Source: Pseudobacteroides sp035370245
GTDB lineage: Bacteria > Bacillota > Clostridia > Acetivibrionales > DSM-2933
Length of the DNA: 64,000 nt
Direction: 5' to 3'
NCBI GenBank assembly: GCA_035370245.1
Contig: DAOOVO010000007.1
Location: forward strand, 1 to 64,000
The position numbers and the translations under genes were made by a program. Shown one piece after another: positions 35,055-43,890 of the stretch. Every line of letters begins with the position of its first letter. The first letter of the stretch is position 1. Under the pieces are notes generated by a model. The model saw only the letters and a program-made list of their open reading frames with translations, ran no database searches and was not told where the DNA came from.

Positions 35055-36119
35055 TTAAATTATGCTTTCCACTGCGTTGGTTAATGCAATAATGCACAGG
35101 ATAAAAAACATAAAACCAATTACATAATTACTTTTGTATTTTTTGATGTTGTATGATGATATAAGCAAAAGTCTTCTTTTCAAATTAGATTTACCGCTTG
35201 AAAAGCAAACTGCATTGCTAAGAGACAAATCATTATAAGAATATCTTTTTGCAACCTCAATGAGTGCCAAACCATAGTTCTTACGGTCTTGAGGCTTGAT
35301 GAAGGAGAGTGCCAATTCATCGCATGCCAATTCAGAATCCTGTTTCATTTTTTTGAAGCCAATCCATATAATAGGATTAAACCAGTGAATAACCAATAGA
35401 ACAGAAACAAATATATTGATTTGTATATCTTTTCTTTTGTAATGAGCCAATTCATGATAAATGGAATACTTTAGTATCCATAAGCTCTTTTCATTAAGCA
35501 TAGTTTCCGGTATAAGAAGTGTTTGTCCGGTCATACCGTACAAAGCCGGGGAGCTAAAGTTGGATACAGACTTTAGAACAATATTCCGTTTTATGTTAAG
35601 TTGTTTTTTACATTCATTGAGATATTCACATAATTCTTTATTATTGATAATGCCGCCTATTTCCATACTATGTATCATTTTAATATTTCTATGTAAAATA
35701 TATGACAATGCAATTAATGCACCCAGCAACCAGATGAACAGACCGAATATTGACAAATAGACAGGATCGACTTTATCCGGAATATCTTTTTCTGCAATAT
35801 TTTGTTGTGACCCCAATTTTACTGGAATTGGAGTGCTTTTAACGATATTGCTTGTAGCTGTGCTGATGGTATTTATAACATTATAACTTTCCGTTGTGAT
35901 TTTATTATCGGTGAGATTGAATAAATTGTATATGCTGAGCTTACTTTGAGGACCAAAGGGTACAAGAAGCTTAAACACAACCAGAATCCAAATGATATGA
36001 TGCCAGCTGGCTTTTAGCTTGTCCTTCAAAGCAAACTTTAAGCAGACTAAAAGTATTATAAGGATAGATGCCATAACAGATGAGCATACAATCCATTTAA
36101 ATAGTGCTACAGCTACCAA
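35055..36119 (-). CDS. BlaR1-like M56 membrane metallopeptidase without sensor domain
   Basis: About 354 residues. Four membrane helices (first VALFKWIVCSSVMASILIILLVCL) surround an M56 zinc peptidase with IYHELAHYKRKDI (HExxH) and CDELALSF downstream; a last helix (YVIGFMFFILCIIALT) ends the protein. True BlaR1/MecR1 carry a penicillin-binding sensor of about 250 residues after this point; it is absent, so the signal is unknown. The gene follows a BlaI-type repressor, 59 bases apart, as in regulated pairs. Start is probably TTG 36119 after CAGGTGA, although GTG 36128 is possible. Confidence 0.88.
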   Translation of the reverse strand: MVAVALFKWIVCSSVMASILIILLVCLKFALKDKLKASWHHIIWILVVFKLLVPFGPQSKLSIYNLFNLTDNKITTESYNVINTISTATSNIVKSTPIPVKLGSQQNIAEKDIPDKVDPVYLSIFGLFIWLLGALIALSYILHRNIKMIHSMEIGGIINNKELCEYLNECKKQLNIKRNIVLKSVSNFSSPALYGMTGQTLLIPETMLNEKSLWILKYSIYHELAHYKRKDIQINIFVSVLLVIHWFNPIIWIGFKKMKQDSELACDELALSFIKPQDRKNYGLALIEVAKRYSYNDLSLSNAVCFSSGKSNLKRRLLLISSYNIKKYKSNYVIGFMFFILCIIALTNAVESII

Positions 36120-36177
36120 AAGTGTCACCTGCTTTCAAATTATTACAAAAACCCGGATTAATCGTATTTAATATAGA

Positions 36178-36558
36178 TTAAATCTCTTTAGTCTTTTCAT
36201 CAAGAATTTTTTTAAGTTGGTCGATTTCAGAAGCTGAGAGCTTTTCATCTTCAAGAAAACTTGCGATCATTACATTGAAGGCCCCATCGTATACCTTGCT
36301 CAAAAATGATTTGTTTTCGGCACGGACACATTCCTTTTCGGATATAAGGCTGTAATACATATACTCCCTACTTTCTTTATGATAACCGAGTACTTTCTTT
36401 TTTACAAGCCTTCCTAAAAGTGTTTTTATGGTTTTGGGCTTCCAATTGCAACTGCCTTCCAGTGACTCAATTACCTGGTTAGCTGATATTGGTGATTTCG
36501 CCCAGATAACCTTCATTATCTGCCATTCGGTGTCGGAAATTTGAGGTACTTTAGCCAT
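36178..36558 (-). CDS. BlaI/MecI/CopY family repressor
   Basis: 126 residues with the BlaI winged helix: PQISDTEWQIMKVIWAKSPISANQVIESL and WKPKTIKTLLGRLVKKKVLGYHKE, then a dimerisation tail containing FLEDEKLSASEIDQLKKIL. BlaI repressors are cut by the partner M56 peptidase on induction. The upstream promoter holds two matching dyads, so autoregulation is likely. Start after AAAGGAGTTG. Confidence 0.93.
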   Translation of the reverse strand: MAKVPQISDTEWQIMKVIWAKSPISANQVIESLEGSCNWKPKTIKTLLGRLVKKKVLGYHKESREYMYYSLISEKECVRAENKSFLSKVYDGAFNVMIASFLEDEKLSASEIDQLKKILDEKTKEI

Positions 36559-36581
36559 TAGTACACAACTCCTTTTAAAGG

Positions 36582-36634
36582 ATTACAATTGTAGTCTATA
36601 AAATAATATTACACTTGTAATCTATAAAAGTCAA
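36582..36634 (-). promoter_or_regulatory. blaI-type promoter with two operator dyads
   Basis: On the minus strand TTGACT (36634-36629), 17 bases and TAATAT (36611-36606) form a promoter. Two copies of ATTACA-n-TTGTA-n-TC followed by TATAAAA lie at 36582-36603 and 36608-36629 (26 bases apart), matching the TACA/TGTA dyads bound by BlaI-type repressors; one lies between -35 and -10, the other over the transcript start. Confidence 0.75.
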
Positions 36635-36639
36635 GATTC

Positions 36640-36735
36640 TAGAAAACAGAAAAAAGAAGTCAGAAACTAGAGAACAGAGGGCAGATGTCAGAAAACAGAA
36701 GGCAGAAACCAGAAGTAAGAAAACAGAAGTAATGT
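36640..36735. repeat. purine-rich CAGAAAACAGAAG-type imperfect repeats
   Basis: About 95 bases made of drifting CAGAAAACAGAAG/GGCAGAAACCAGAAG units, almost free of pyrimidines apart from the C in CAG. No spacers of constant length, so it is not a CRISPR array. Role unknown. Confidence 0.65.
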
Positions 36736-36746
36736 ACGATACACAA

Positions 36747-36807
36747 AAGTGATTTTATTGCCAAATATGTAGAATATTAATATTACAATTTGGCAATAAA
36801 ATCACTT
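36747..36807. repeat. long inverted repeat downstream of glgP-like gene
   Basis: Perfect 20-bp arms (36747-36766 and 36788-36807) enclose 21 bases. It lies 27 bases beyond the glgP stop, so it probably ends that operon, but no T tract follows it on either strand, so it may rather stabilise the mRNA end. Confidence 0.65.
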
Positions 36808-36833
36808 ATCCTGCCTGTTTTGTTTAATTTTGC

Positions 36834-38471
36834 TTACTTCTTGGAACGTGATTCCTTTGAGGATTTTGGATACAGCTTCTCGAAATAATCTTCTATCATC
36901 CTGTCTGCTGAAAAGTTCCAAATGGACATTTTAATACTTTCTCTCATCATATCAATCCATTTGCTTCTCTTTTCATAATAGGTCGGAATAACCTCATCTA
37001 GAAGAACTTCATAAAGAGAGTTGAGGTCTACATTGTCCTGGTCCTTTCCTTCATAACCGTTTCCTATTTGCCATCCGTTCTTACCGTGCTTGCAGCCTTC
37101 AGGCCACCATCCGTCAAGTATGCTGAGATTTAAAACTCCGTTCATGGCTGCTTTCATACCTGAGGTTCCACTTGCTTCCATGGGGCGTATAGGGTTATTA
37201 AGCCATACATCACATCCACGTGTTAAAAGCCTGCCTATATACATGTCATAATCCTGTATGAAAACGACGCTTCCTGGATACTGTTCAGACATTTTATAAA
37301 GGTTTGAAACAATTTCTTTACCTGTTAAGTCATTAGGATGCGCTTTTCCTGAGAAAATGAGCTGAAGTTTCTTTTCTTTTAACAGAGGCTCAATGATTTC
37401 CTTCTTTCTAAAGATGAAATCACTTCTCTTATATGGAGCAGCTCTTCTCGCAAAGCCTATTGTAAGTACATTCTCATCAAGGTTTATAAAGTTTCGTTTA
37501 CTTATTTCATATATCATTTTTCTCTTTGCTTCCATATGGGGAATCCATAGGTCTGTCCCGGCTTCATAAGCTGATCTTATGGATTCATCCTGCCAGGTTC
37601 CGTTATGAACACCGTTTGTTATAGCTATGATATCACAGGCACCTTCAACGTTCTTCCACATTTTTTTTGCTGTTTTGCCATGAAGCTTTGCAACTGCATT
37701 TGCTTTGTATGAAAGCCTTAGCCCTGCAACCGTCATATTAAAGGGATCGCCGCCAAGCTGAAGCATTTGCCCGAAAGTCAAACCGTTGTATGCACCCATA
37801 TACTGGAGAAGTTCGTGCTCATGAACTTCATTACCTGCATCAACAGGTGTATGTGTGGTGAATACTATTTTTTTGCGGACTTTTGAGACTGCATTATTAA
37901 AGGATAAGCCTTCATTATCCATTAACTCTCTTATAAGCTCAATTCCGGCAAAAACGGCATGACCTTCATTAAAATGATAGATATCGGGTGAATAGCCAAG
38001 TGCTCTTAATGCTTTTACGCCACCAATTCCAAGAACCATCTCCTGAGCAATTCTTTCTTCGGAAAACCATCCGTAAAGCTGTCCTGTAATAAACCTGTCG
38101 GTATTATCGGGATGGTTGGTGTCAAGAAGGTATAATGGAACATTGCCATAGTTTTGGCACAGCCACACCCTGCATGTAACCTGGCGACCTCTTATCCTTA
38201 CTTTAACCTCGATTCCTGTGTCCTCCAGAAAGTCATAACTATATTCATGAAAGCTGTCACAAGGTTTTCCGTTTTGGTCTATTGTTTGTCTTGTATAGCC
38301 CTGACGCCATAGGATACCGATAGCAACCATGGGATATTCACCATCATGGGCTGCTTTTAAATAATCCCCTGCAAGGATTCCCAATCCTCCCGAGTAGATC
38401 TTAAAATCTTCATGGAGACCATACTCCATACAAAAATACGCCACTTTGGGCAATTTGCCTTTGCTCTTCAT
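36834..38471 (-). CDS. glgP: alpha-glucan phosphorylase (GT35, short type)
   Basis: 545 residues, shorter than the 800-residue glycogen phosphorylases and typical of the archaeal/clostridial short type. VAYFCMEYGLHEDFKIYSGGLGILAGDYLKAAHD opens the family domain; the PLP-lysine region is RPMEASGTSGMKAAMNGVLNLSILDGWW. It splits alpha-1,4-glucans with phosphate to glucose 1-phosphate. Last of three minus-strand genes for storage glucan turnover, 48 bases after the GH13 gene. Confidence 0.92.
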   Translation of the reverse strand: MKSKGKLPKVAYFCMEYGLHEDFKIYSGGLGILAGDYLKAAHDGEYPMVAIGILWRQGYTRQTIDQNGKPCDSFHEYSYDFLEDTGIEVKVRIRGRQVTCRVWLCQNYGNVPLYLLDTNHPDNTDRFITGQLYGWFSEERIAQEMVLGIGGVKALRALGYSPDIYHFNEGHAVFAGIELIRELMDNEGLSFNNAVSKVRKKIVFTTHTPVDAGNEVHEHELLQYMGAYNGLTFGQMLQLGGDPFNMTVAGLRLSYKANAVAKLHGKTAKKMWKNVEGACDIIAITNGVHNGTWQDESIRSAYEAGTDLWIPHMEAKRKMIYEISKRNFINLDENVLTIGFARRAAPYKRSDFIFRKKEIIEPLLKEKKLQLIFSGKAHPNDLTGKEIVSNLYKMSEQYPGSVVFIQDYDMYIGRLLTRGCDVWLNNPIRPMEASGTSGMKAAMNGVLNLSILDGWWPEGCKHGKNGWQIGNGYEGKDQDNVDLNSLYEVLLDEVIPTYYEKRSKWIDMMRESIKMSIWNFSADRMIEDYFEKLYPKSSKESRSKK

Positions 38472-38519
38472 ACTGTCCTCCTATCCCATAAAAATAATTA
38501 ATTTTTATGTAACATAAGT

Positions 38520-40535
38520 CTAATGGGGTTTTGTTGAAACAATACCAACGATTACATCCTTAGGCTGTAACAAAATTTTACTTTGAGCGGACATGGTATG
38601 GTTGTAGAAATTTCTTTCCATGTACACTATTTTTATTGAATCTGCAGTTTGTGTTATATCGTATAACAACTTGTTTAATTCTACCTGTATGGATTCCTTG
38701 CTGCTTTTATTTCCCAATACAACAAGATAATCATCATTATTGGGAATTTTATAGCATAGCATCAGGAGTTTCTTATTACTCTCCATGTTTTTCTGATATA
38801 TAAAATTATCCTTGTTCCCAATAATTTTTTTGAAACGGTTTCTCAATATAAAAGATTTCTCAAGGAAGTCCGGCATGGTAATCCAAGAGTCGTTGTTCCA
38901 GTGAAGCATGTAGTTATCGAAGAAAGCCAATTTGCCGTACATTGGGTCATCTTCGGGTAAAACAAACCGGCCTTCCTCAGTGTTATCAAGGCCAAGATTC
39001 ATAGGTTGTATTTCCATTATTTCCATTCCGTTGTTTATCATTGGAATGACATTGGGCATAAAATTGTTTATAATAGCCATAAATTCAAGGCTTTTCGGGC
39101 TTTTGTAGTTGTATGCGGCCCTTGGTGTATCGGGAGATTCCAGGGCACCTGTCACAGGCAGGGAAGACTTTAGGAGAGGCCCTAAAACTTTTTTGTAGAA
39201 CCCCGGTTTTTCAATATTTTTATAATCGAACCAAAGGGAACCGGTCATAAACTGGAAACCGTCATCCAATGCTTTTTTTGAATTTGAATAGTTAAATTCT
39301 TCAGACCAGAGGAGGAAATCCGGGTTTATTTCCTTCGCTTTTCTGATTATTTCTTTGTTAAGCTCTGTTGGAAGAGCGTGTCCCATATCTATTCTTGCAC
39401 CGTCTATACCATAATTTTCCTGATAATAGGGAATAACATTTACCGTATAATCCCAAAGCTTCCTGTTAATATCTTTAAAATTGAATAGGCTGAGCTTGGC
39501 TACATCAAACAATACATAAGGTGCCTGATCACTCTTTATGAATGGTGCAGCCTTCTCATGATTATCAAAATAAAATCTGAGATATGTTACATCGGACCAG
39601 GGAGGCTGGGAGTCATTTATAACATCGGAAAACCCTGGTGCGGTTGTTATACCCATATGTTCTTCGACCAAATCCAATATGTTCATTCCTGTTTCATGAT
39701 GCTTTTTAACAAGCTTATTCCATTTCTTTTCGTCTATTTCATTGGGAGGAGGGGTAAACTGCTTTAAATAATCACAGGTTGATTTATTGGTATATATTTT
39801 TTTAATGAGTTTTTCGCTAACAACTGTCTGAGGCTTTATTCCGTCTATAATTGGAGCACAAAAACTGCTTTTTGTATCGTTCTTTATCCAGTAGAACCAT
39901 TCGGGATGTTCCAATATAAGATCATTGTCTCTTGCAACAGTTCTAAAGACAAAATCTATCATTACCTTTATATTCAAAATATGGCATGCCTCTACAAAAG
40001 CTTTAAATTCCGATTCTAAAAGAGAAGTATCCATAGGCCCTAATAGATCGTCGTGAAGGTTTTCGTCCAGCTCATATATGTTTTTTATTGAGTATGGACT
40101 GCCTGTTTCACCTTTTCTATAGTTCAAGCTGTATTTAAAAATTGGAAGAAGGTATACAACATTGACTCCCATTCTTTTTAAATAGGGAAGAAGGCACATG
40201 GCTTTTAAGAATGTTCCGGAACAAATATCATTGTTATAATGGTTCCAGGCTGTAAACATTCTCGGAAAAAGCCCATATATAACACTGTCTTCCATATTTA
40301 CAGGAGCAGCCGGTAATGCATTTTCTGCATTATCGGCTAAAACATCATCCAACATATTATCTATACATTGTGAAAAAAATTCATATGGATTTACATTGAT
40401 TTCTCCATATCTTCCGATTGATTCGCGGTATTTTTTAAAACCGAAATAATTCCATGCTTTTGGAATGAAGAAATTTCCTATAAAATCTTTCTTCCTTTTT
40501 TTTAATTTGTCAAGTATTAGCTCTATGTTTTTCAT
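38520..40535 (-). CDS. GH13 family enzyme, possibly a maltosyl/glucanotransferase
   Basis: 671 residues, cytosolic. GH13 regions are visible: VVYLLPIF, IKVMIDFVF (region I variant), GIDGARIDMGHA (nucleophile Asp), LLWSEEFN (acid Glu) and ALESPDTPR (transition-state Asp; His of the usual N-H-D is replaced). An N-terminal 85-residue extension and the lack of starch-binding modules recall maltosyltransferases, but subfamily cannot be fixed by eye. Flanked by glgX and glgP and overlapping glgX by ATGA, so it works on intracellular glucan, perhaps on branch stubs or maltodextrins. Confidence 0.75.
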   Translation of the reverse strand: MKNIELILDKLKKRKKDFIGNFFIPKAWNYFGFKKYRESIGRYGEINVNPYEFFSQCIDNMLDDVLADNAENALPAAPVNMEDSVIYGLFPRMFTAWNHYNNDICSGTFLKAMCLLPYLKRMGVNVVYLLPIFKYSLNYRKGETGSPYSIKNIYELDENLHDDLLGPMDTSLLESEFKAFVEACHILNIKVMIDFVFRTVARDNDLILEHPEWFYWIKNDTKSSFCAPIIDGIKPQTVVSEKLIKKIYTNKSTCDYLKQFTPPPNEIDEKKWNKLVKKHHETGMNILDLVEEHMGITTAPGFSDVINDSQPPWSDVTYLRFYFDNHEKAAPFIKSDQAPYVLFDVAKLSLFNFKDINRKLWDYTVNVIPYYQENYGIDGARIDMGHALPTELNKEIIRKAKEINPDFLLWSEEFNYSNSKKALDDGFQFMTGSLWFDYKNIEKPGFYKKVLGPLLKSSLPVTGALESPDTPRAAYNYKSPKSLEFMAIINNFMPNVIPMINNGMEIMEIQPMNLGLDNTEEGRFVLPEDDPMYGKLAFFDNYMLHWNNDSWITMPDFLEKSFILRNRFKKIIGNKDNFIYQKNMESNKKLLMLCYKIPNNDDYLVVLGNKSSKESIQVELNKLLYDITQTADSIKIVYMERNFYNHTMSAQSKILLQPKDVIVGIVSTKPH

Positions 40536-42664
40536 AATGAACCTTCCTGTATAAAATTAGACTGAGCCTGATACTTCTTTTTACCTATTAGTATAACCAC
40601 GGATCTGGCATCGATATTAATTTTGCTCTGATTTTTGAGCAATATTTCTCTTCCCGGCTCGGTGATATCGTATGGTGCTGATTTGGATGTATCTGCAAAT
40701 AAATACCAGTCCATGTTTACAAGTTTAGGTAAAGTAAATTCAAGCTTTTCCCAATACATATTCATTCCCATATATATAATATTATTATCAGAATGTTTAT
40801 CGTAAAACATAACTGCTAAAGTTTTACTTATGCTGGAATTGTCATATTCCCATGGTTTTACGCCATGGAAAGATATCTCGGGATATCTGCTTCCTAATGA
40901 ATTTGACGTTTCATAATGTTCTCTTGTCATTAAGACTTTATTTTGTTTTCTAAAAGCAATAATTTTCTCAAAATAGTTATATATTTCATGATTTGATTTT
41001 AGTAGATTCCAATTTATCCAGCTTATCTCATTATCCTGGCAATATGCATTGTTGTTTCCGTTTTGTGTACGGCCCATTTCGTCACCTGCAAGGATCATAG
41101 GGACACCGTAGCTTAACATAAGAATGCTTATGGCGTTTTTTACCATCTTTTTACGTAGTTTTTTGATTTCAGGATCATCGGTAGGTCCTTCGCATCCCCA
41201 GTTCCAGCTGTGATTATCGTTTGAACCGTCCATGTTGTTTTCGCCGTTGGCCAAATTGTGCTTTTGATGGTACGAGAAAAGGTCCATGAGTGTAAACCCG
41301 TCATGGCAGGTTATAAAGTTTATTGACGCACAAGTGCCTCTTCCTGAATATAAATCAGGAGAACCTTGAATTCTGTAAGTCATTGCTTCAACAAAGCCGT
41401 CGTCGCCTTTTAAGAAGCGTCTTAAGTCATCCCTGTATTTTCCGTTCCACTCTGACCATCTGCCATATGATGGAAATCCGCCCACCTGGTAAAGGCCTGC
41501 CGCATCCCAGGCCTCGGCTATAAGCTTAGTGTTTTTGAGAACAGGGTCGAAGGATATAGCCTCAACTAACGGAGGATTGGCCAACGGAGTTCCGTCTTGA
41601 TCACGGCACATAATGGAAGCTAAATCGAACCTGAAGCCATCAATGTGATACTCATAAACCCAATACCTCAAGCAGTCAATAATAAATTTCCTCACTACCG
41701 GGTGGTTGCAATTTACTGTATTGTAACAACCGCTGTAGTTACGGTAGCTTCCGTCAGGATTGGTAAGATAATATGTTTTGTTATCAATGCCCCTGAATGA
41801 TACACTGGGCATTGTTTCTTTGCCTTCACCGGTGTGGTTGAACACCACATCCAAAATGACTTCAATGCCATTTTTATGAAGTGCCTTAACAAGATCCTTG
41901 AATTCCGTTGCCTGCTTTCCGTCGGCACAAGATGCATAGCCTGCTTTCGGTGCAAAATAGGCTAAGGGATCATAGCCCCAGTAGTTTTTCATATGATCGC
42001 CCGAAATATTTATTATAGGTCCTCTTATTTTAATAAATTCGTCAAACTCAAATATAGGAAGTAACTCAACGCAGTTTATTCCCAGTTTTTTGAGATAAGG
42101 AATTTTCTCTATAATGCCTGCATAAGTTCCCGGATTCTTGGTATTGGAGCTAGGATGCCTTGTAAAGCCGCGTACATGCATTTCATATATTATAAGCTCC
42201 TCAATAGGGATGTTAAGCTGCCTGTCGCCATCCCAATCATAGCAATCATCTGCCATTATCTGTCCACGGTGCTGATACGGATCGCTCCAATCAGGTTCTT
42301 TACCCCACACATCGCGTCCGCCAACTATTTTTGCATAAGGGTCAAGTAAAACTTTCGTGGGGTCAAACCAGTGTCCTTCCTTATGGCTGCGTGGGCCATC
42401 CATTCTATATCCATATTCAATATTTTCATAATCAAGATTTTGTACAATCATGTTAAAAACATTACCGACTTTATACTCATTAGGAAACGGAATTATCGCA
42501 AAAGGCTCTTTTTCGGATTTCCTATATAAAACTAATTCACAAGAAGTTGCATTCAGCGAGTATACTGAAAAATTAACACCATGGTTAGGAATTACGGTTG
42601 CTCCGTAAGGGACAGGCTTTCCCGGGAGTAAATTGAATACACCGCACTTTTTAATTTCACTCAT
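40532..42664 (-). CDS. glgX: glycogen debranching enzyme (GlgX type, GH13)
   Basis: About 710 residues. An N-terminal CBM48-like domain (GATVIPNHGVNFSVYSLNATSCELVLY) precedes a GH13 barrel with VILDVVFNHTGEG, WVYEYHIDGFRFDLASIM (nucleophile Asp), LIAEAWDAAG (acid Glu) and NFITCHDGFTLMDL; NWGCEGPTDDPEI is typical of isoamylase/GlgX proteins. It hydrolyses alpha-1,6 branches of glycogen. First gene of the glgX-GH13-glgP operon. Start at 42664 or at 42682; neither has a strong ribosome site. Confidence 0.92.
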   Translation of the reverse strand: MSEIKKCGVFNLLPGKPVPYGATVIPNHGVNFSVYSLNATSCELVLYRKSEKEPFAIIPFPNEYKVGNVFNMIVQNLDYENIEYGYRMDGPRSHKEGHWFDPTKVLLDPYAKIVGGRDVWGKEPDWSDPYQHRGQIMADDCYDWDGDRQLNIPIEELIIYEMHVRGFTRHPSSNTKNPGTYAGIIEKIPYLKKLGINCVELLPIFEFDEFIKIRGPIINISGDHMKNYWGYDPLAYFAPKAGYASCADGKQATEFKDLVKALHKNGIEVILDVVFNHTGEGKETMPSVSFRGIDNKTYYLTNPDGSYRNYSGCYNTVNCNHPVVRKFIIDCLRYWVYEYHIDGFRFDLASIMCRDQDGTPLANPPLVEAISFDPVLKNTKLIAEAWDAAGLYQVGGFPSYGRWSEWNGKYRDDLRRFLKGDDGFVEAMTYRIQGSPDLYSGRGTCASINFITCHDGFTLMDLFSYHQKHNLANGENNMDGSNDNHSWNWGCEGPTDDPEIKKLRKKMVKNAISILMLSYGVPMILAGDEMGRTQNGNNNAYCQDNEISWINWNLLKSNHEIYNYFEKIIAFRKQNKVLMTREHYETSNSLGSRYPEISFHGVKPWEYDNSSISKTLAVMFYDKHSDNNIIYMGMNMYWEKLEFTLPKLVNMDWYLFADTSKSAPYDITEPGREILLKNQSKINIDARSVVILIGKKKYQAQSNFIQEGSL

Positions 42665-42976
42665 TTTGCTAACCCCAATCATTAGAGATTTGTGTTCTAT
42701 AATATTTAATGATAATTAATACCCAATAAATACGGTTATAATCAAAAAGTGAAAATTCTAACATTTATAATTGAAATAATATGGATTGAAAAAAAAGAAC
42801 TGTTATAAAATATAATATCACTTTTTTAAGATAAATGAAAGTAAAATTTTAAATTTTTCAAGGTATATTATGCCTAAACAAAAGTATGGGCATTTTAAAA
42901 AACAATTTATAGTGTATCTGTAAATATAATCAATAGAATGTTATTTTAAAAATGCCCATTTAATGTATATATATAT
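42665..42976. other. intergenic region between yabG and glgX with an imperfect inverted repeat
   Basis: About 310 bases, AT-rich. An imperfect inverted repeat with ATGGGCATTTT arms (42886-42900 and 42944-42959) lies just beyond the yabG stop and may end that transcript; on the minus strand it is followed by ACTTTTGTTT. The rest should hold the glgX promoter, but no clear match was found. Confidence 0.5.
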
Positions 42977-43807
42977 TTAGTTAGAGCCTGTCAGTGGTTT
43001 TAAACGTCCTCTGGTATTTATTCCGCCTATTCCTTTTGTGCCTGACTTTGTAAGTCTGGCCACAGACCATGGAGTAACAATCATTCTCGGATCAGTAATT
43101 GCAACCTTTTCGCAGACTATTGACGGGTCAAGGCAGTCGATTAAGACTCTGCCTGGTGAACTTGCAAAATTGGCACCTGCTTTAATTAATGCTTCAAAAT
43201 AAGATTGGCAGGCACCTGCAAATATGCACAGTTTGTTTTTGTCAGGTTCATATTTTCTGGCTTCAATTACCGATTGAACAAAATACCTTGAAGTTCTGTA
43301 ACTGTCCATTGAATTCAGATCCACATCACCTTTCTTTAGACCGTCATGACCTGTTACAATTAGAATATCAGGTCTGTACTTTTCCAGCATTTCTCTTACT
43401 ACTGAAGGCTGCTGGCTTTCCGGAACGGTATGCCCCTGACAGTTGATCTCATAAGATTTATAATGGTTAACACAAATATCCAGGAATTCCTTGCTGGAAT
43501 CAAGATGAAGGATACTGCCAGGCCTACCCTGCAACCTGTTTATACCGTTAATCTTTCGTGAAAGGTTTCGTGCAGCTAGTGTTTGATTGGCTTCTTGTAG
43601 AAATTTCTTTTTAGTCTCGTCTACAAGCCTCGAATTTTTCTTTAGTAGATCAGTGCCGCTTGAATCGGCTTCTATTCTTGTAAAAAGGCCTCTTAATGTA
43701 TAAGTTGGGTTGCCGCCATTGTTTTGGTTAATTTCAGTTATTACAAAATATATGTCTTCACCATAAGATTTTCTGACTACTATATCCCCTACTTTAAAGT
43801 CGGACAT
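42977..43807 (-). CDS. yabG: sporulation-specific protease YabG
   Basis: 276 residues. The start FKVGDIVVRKSYGEDIYFVITEI, the central GRPGSILHLDSSKEFLDIC and HTVPESQQP, and DILIVTGHDGLKKG with FAGACQSYFEALIKAGANFASSPGRVLID are characteristic of YabG, the cysteine-type protease that processes spore-coat proteins. ATG 43807 follows GGGGG by seven bases. That ribosome site is buried in a 20-bp hairpin (43816-43863). Sporulation expression is expected. Confidence 0.94.
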   Translation of the reverse strand: MSDFKVGDIVVRKSYGEDIYFVITEINQNNGGNPTYTLRGLFTRIEADSSGTDLLKKNSRLVDETKKKFLQEANQTLAARNLSRKINGINRLQGRPGSILHLDSSKEFLDICVNHYKSYEINCQGHTVPESQQPSVVREMLEKYRPDILIVTGHDGLKKGDVDLNSMDSYRTSRYFVQSVIEARKYEPDKNKLCIFAGACQSYFEALIKAGANFASSPGRVLIDCLDPSIVCEKVAITDPRMIVTPWSVARLTKSGTKGIGGINTRGRLKPLTGSN

Positions 43808-43815
43808 ATAAAATC

Positions 43816-43863
43816 CCCCAATAAAAGAATGCATACTACATAATATGCATTCTTTTATTGGGG
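43816..43863. terminator. 20-bp perfect hairpin containing the yabG ribosome site
   Basis: Arms 43816-43835 and 43844-43863 pair perfectly (CCCCAATAAAAGAATGCATA). On the minus strand the structure follows the beta-helix lipoprotein gene by about 30 bases and its last GGGG is the Shine-Dalgarno of yabG. It may act as terminator, as an RBS lock, or both. Confidence 0.7.
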
Positions 43864-43890
43864 TGGTACTGTTTTATGTGTTTTATGTAA

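Noticed and set aside
36640..36735. CAGAAAACAGAAG repeats as a CRISPR array
   Set aside because: Units vary, are directly adjacent and have no unique spacers of constant length; no cas genes nearby.
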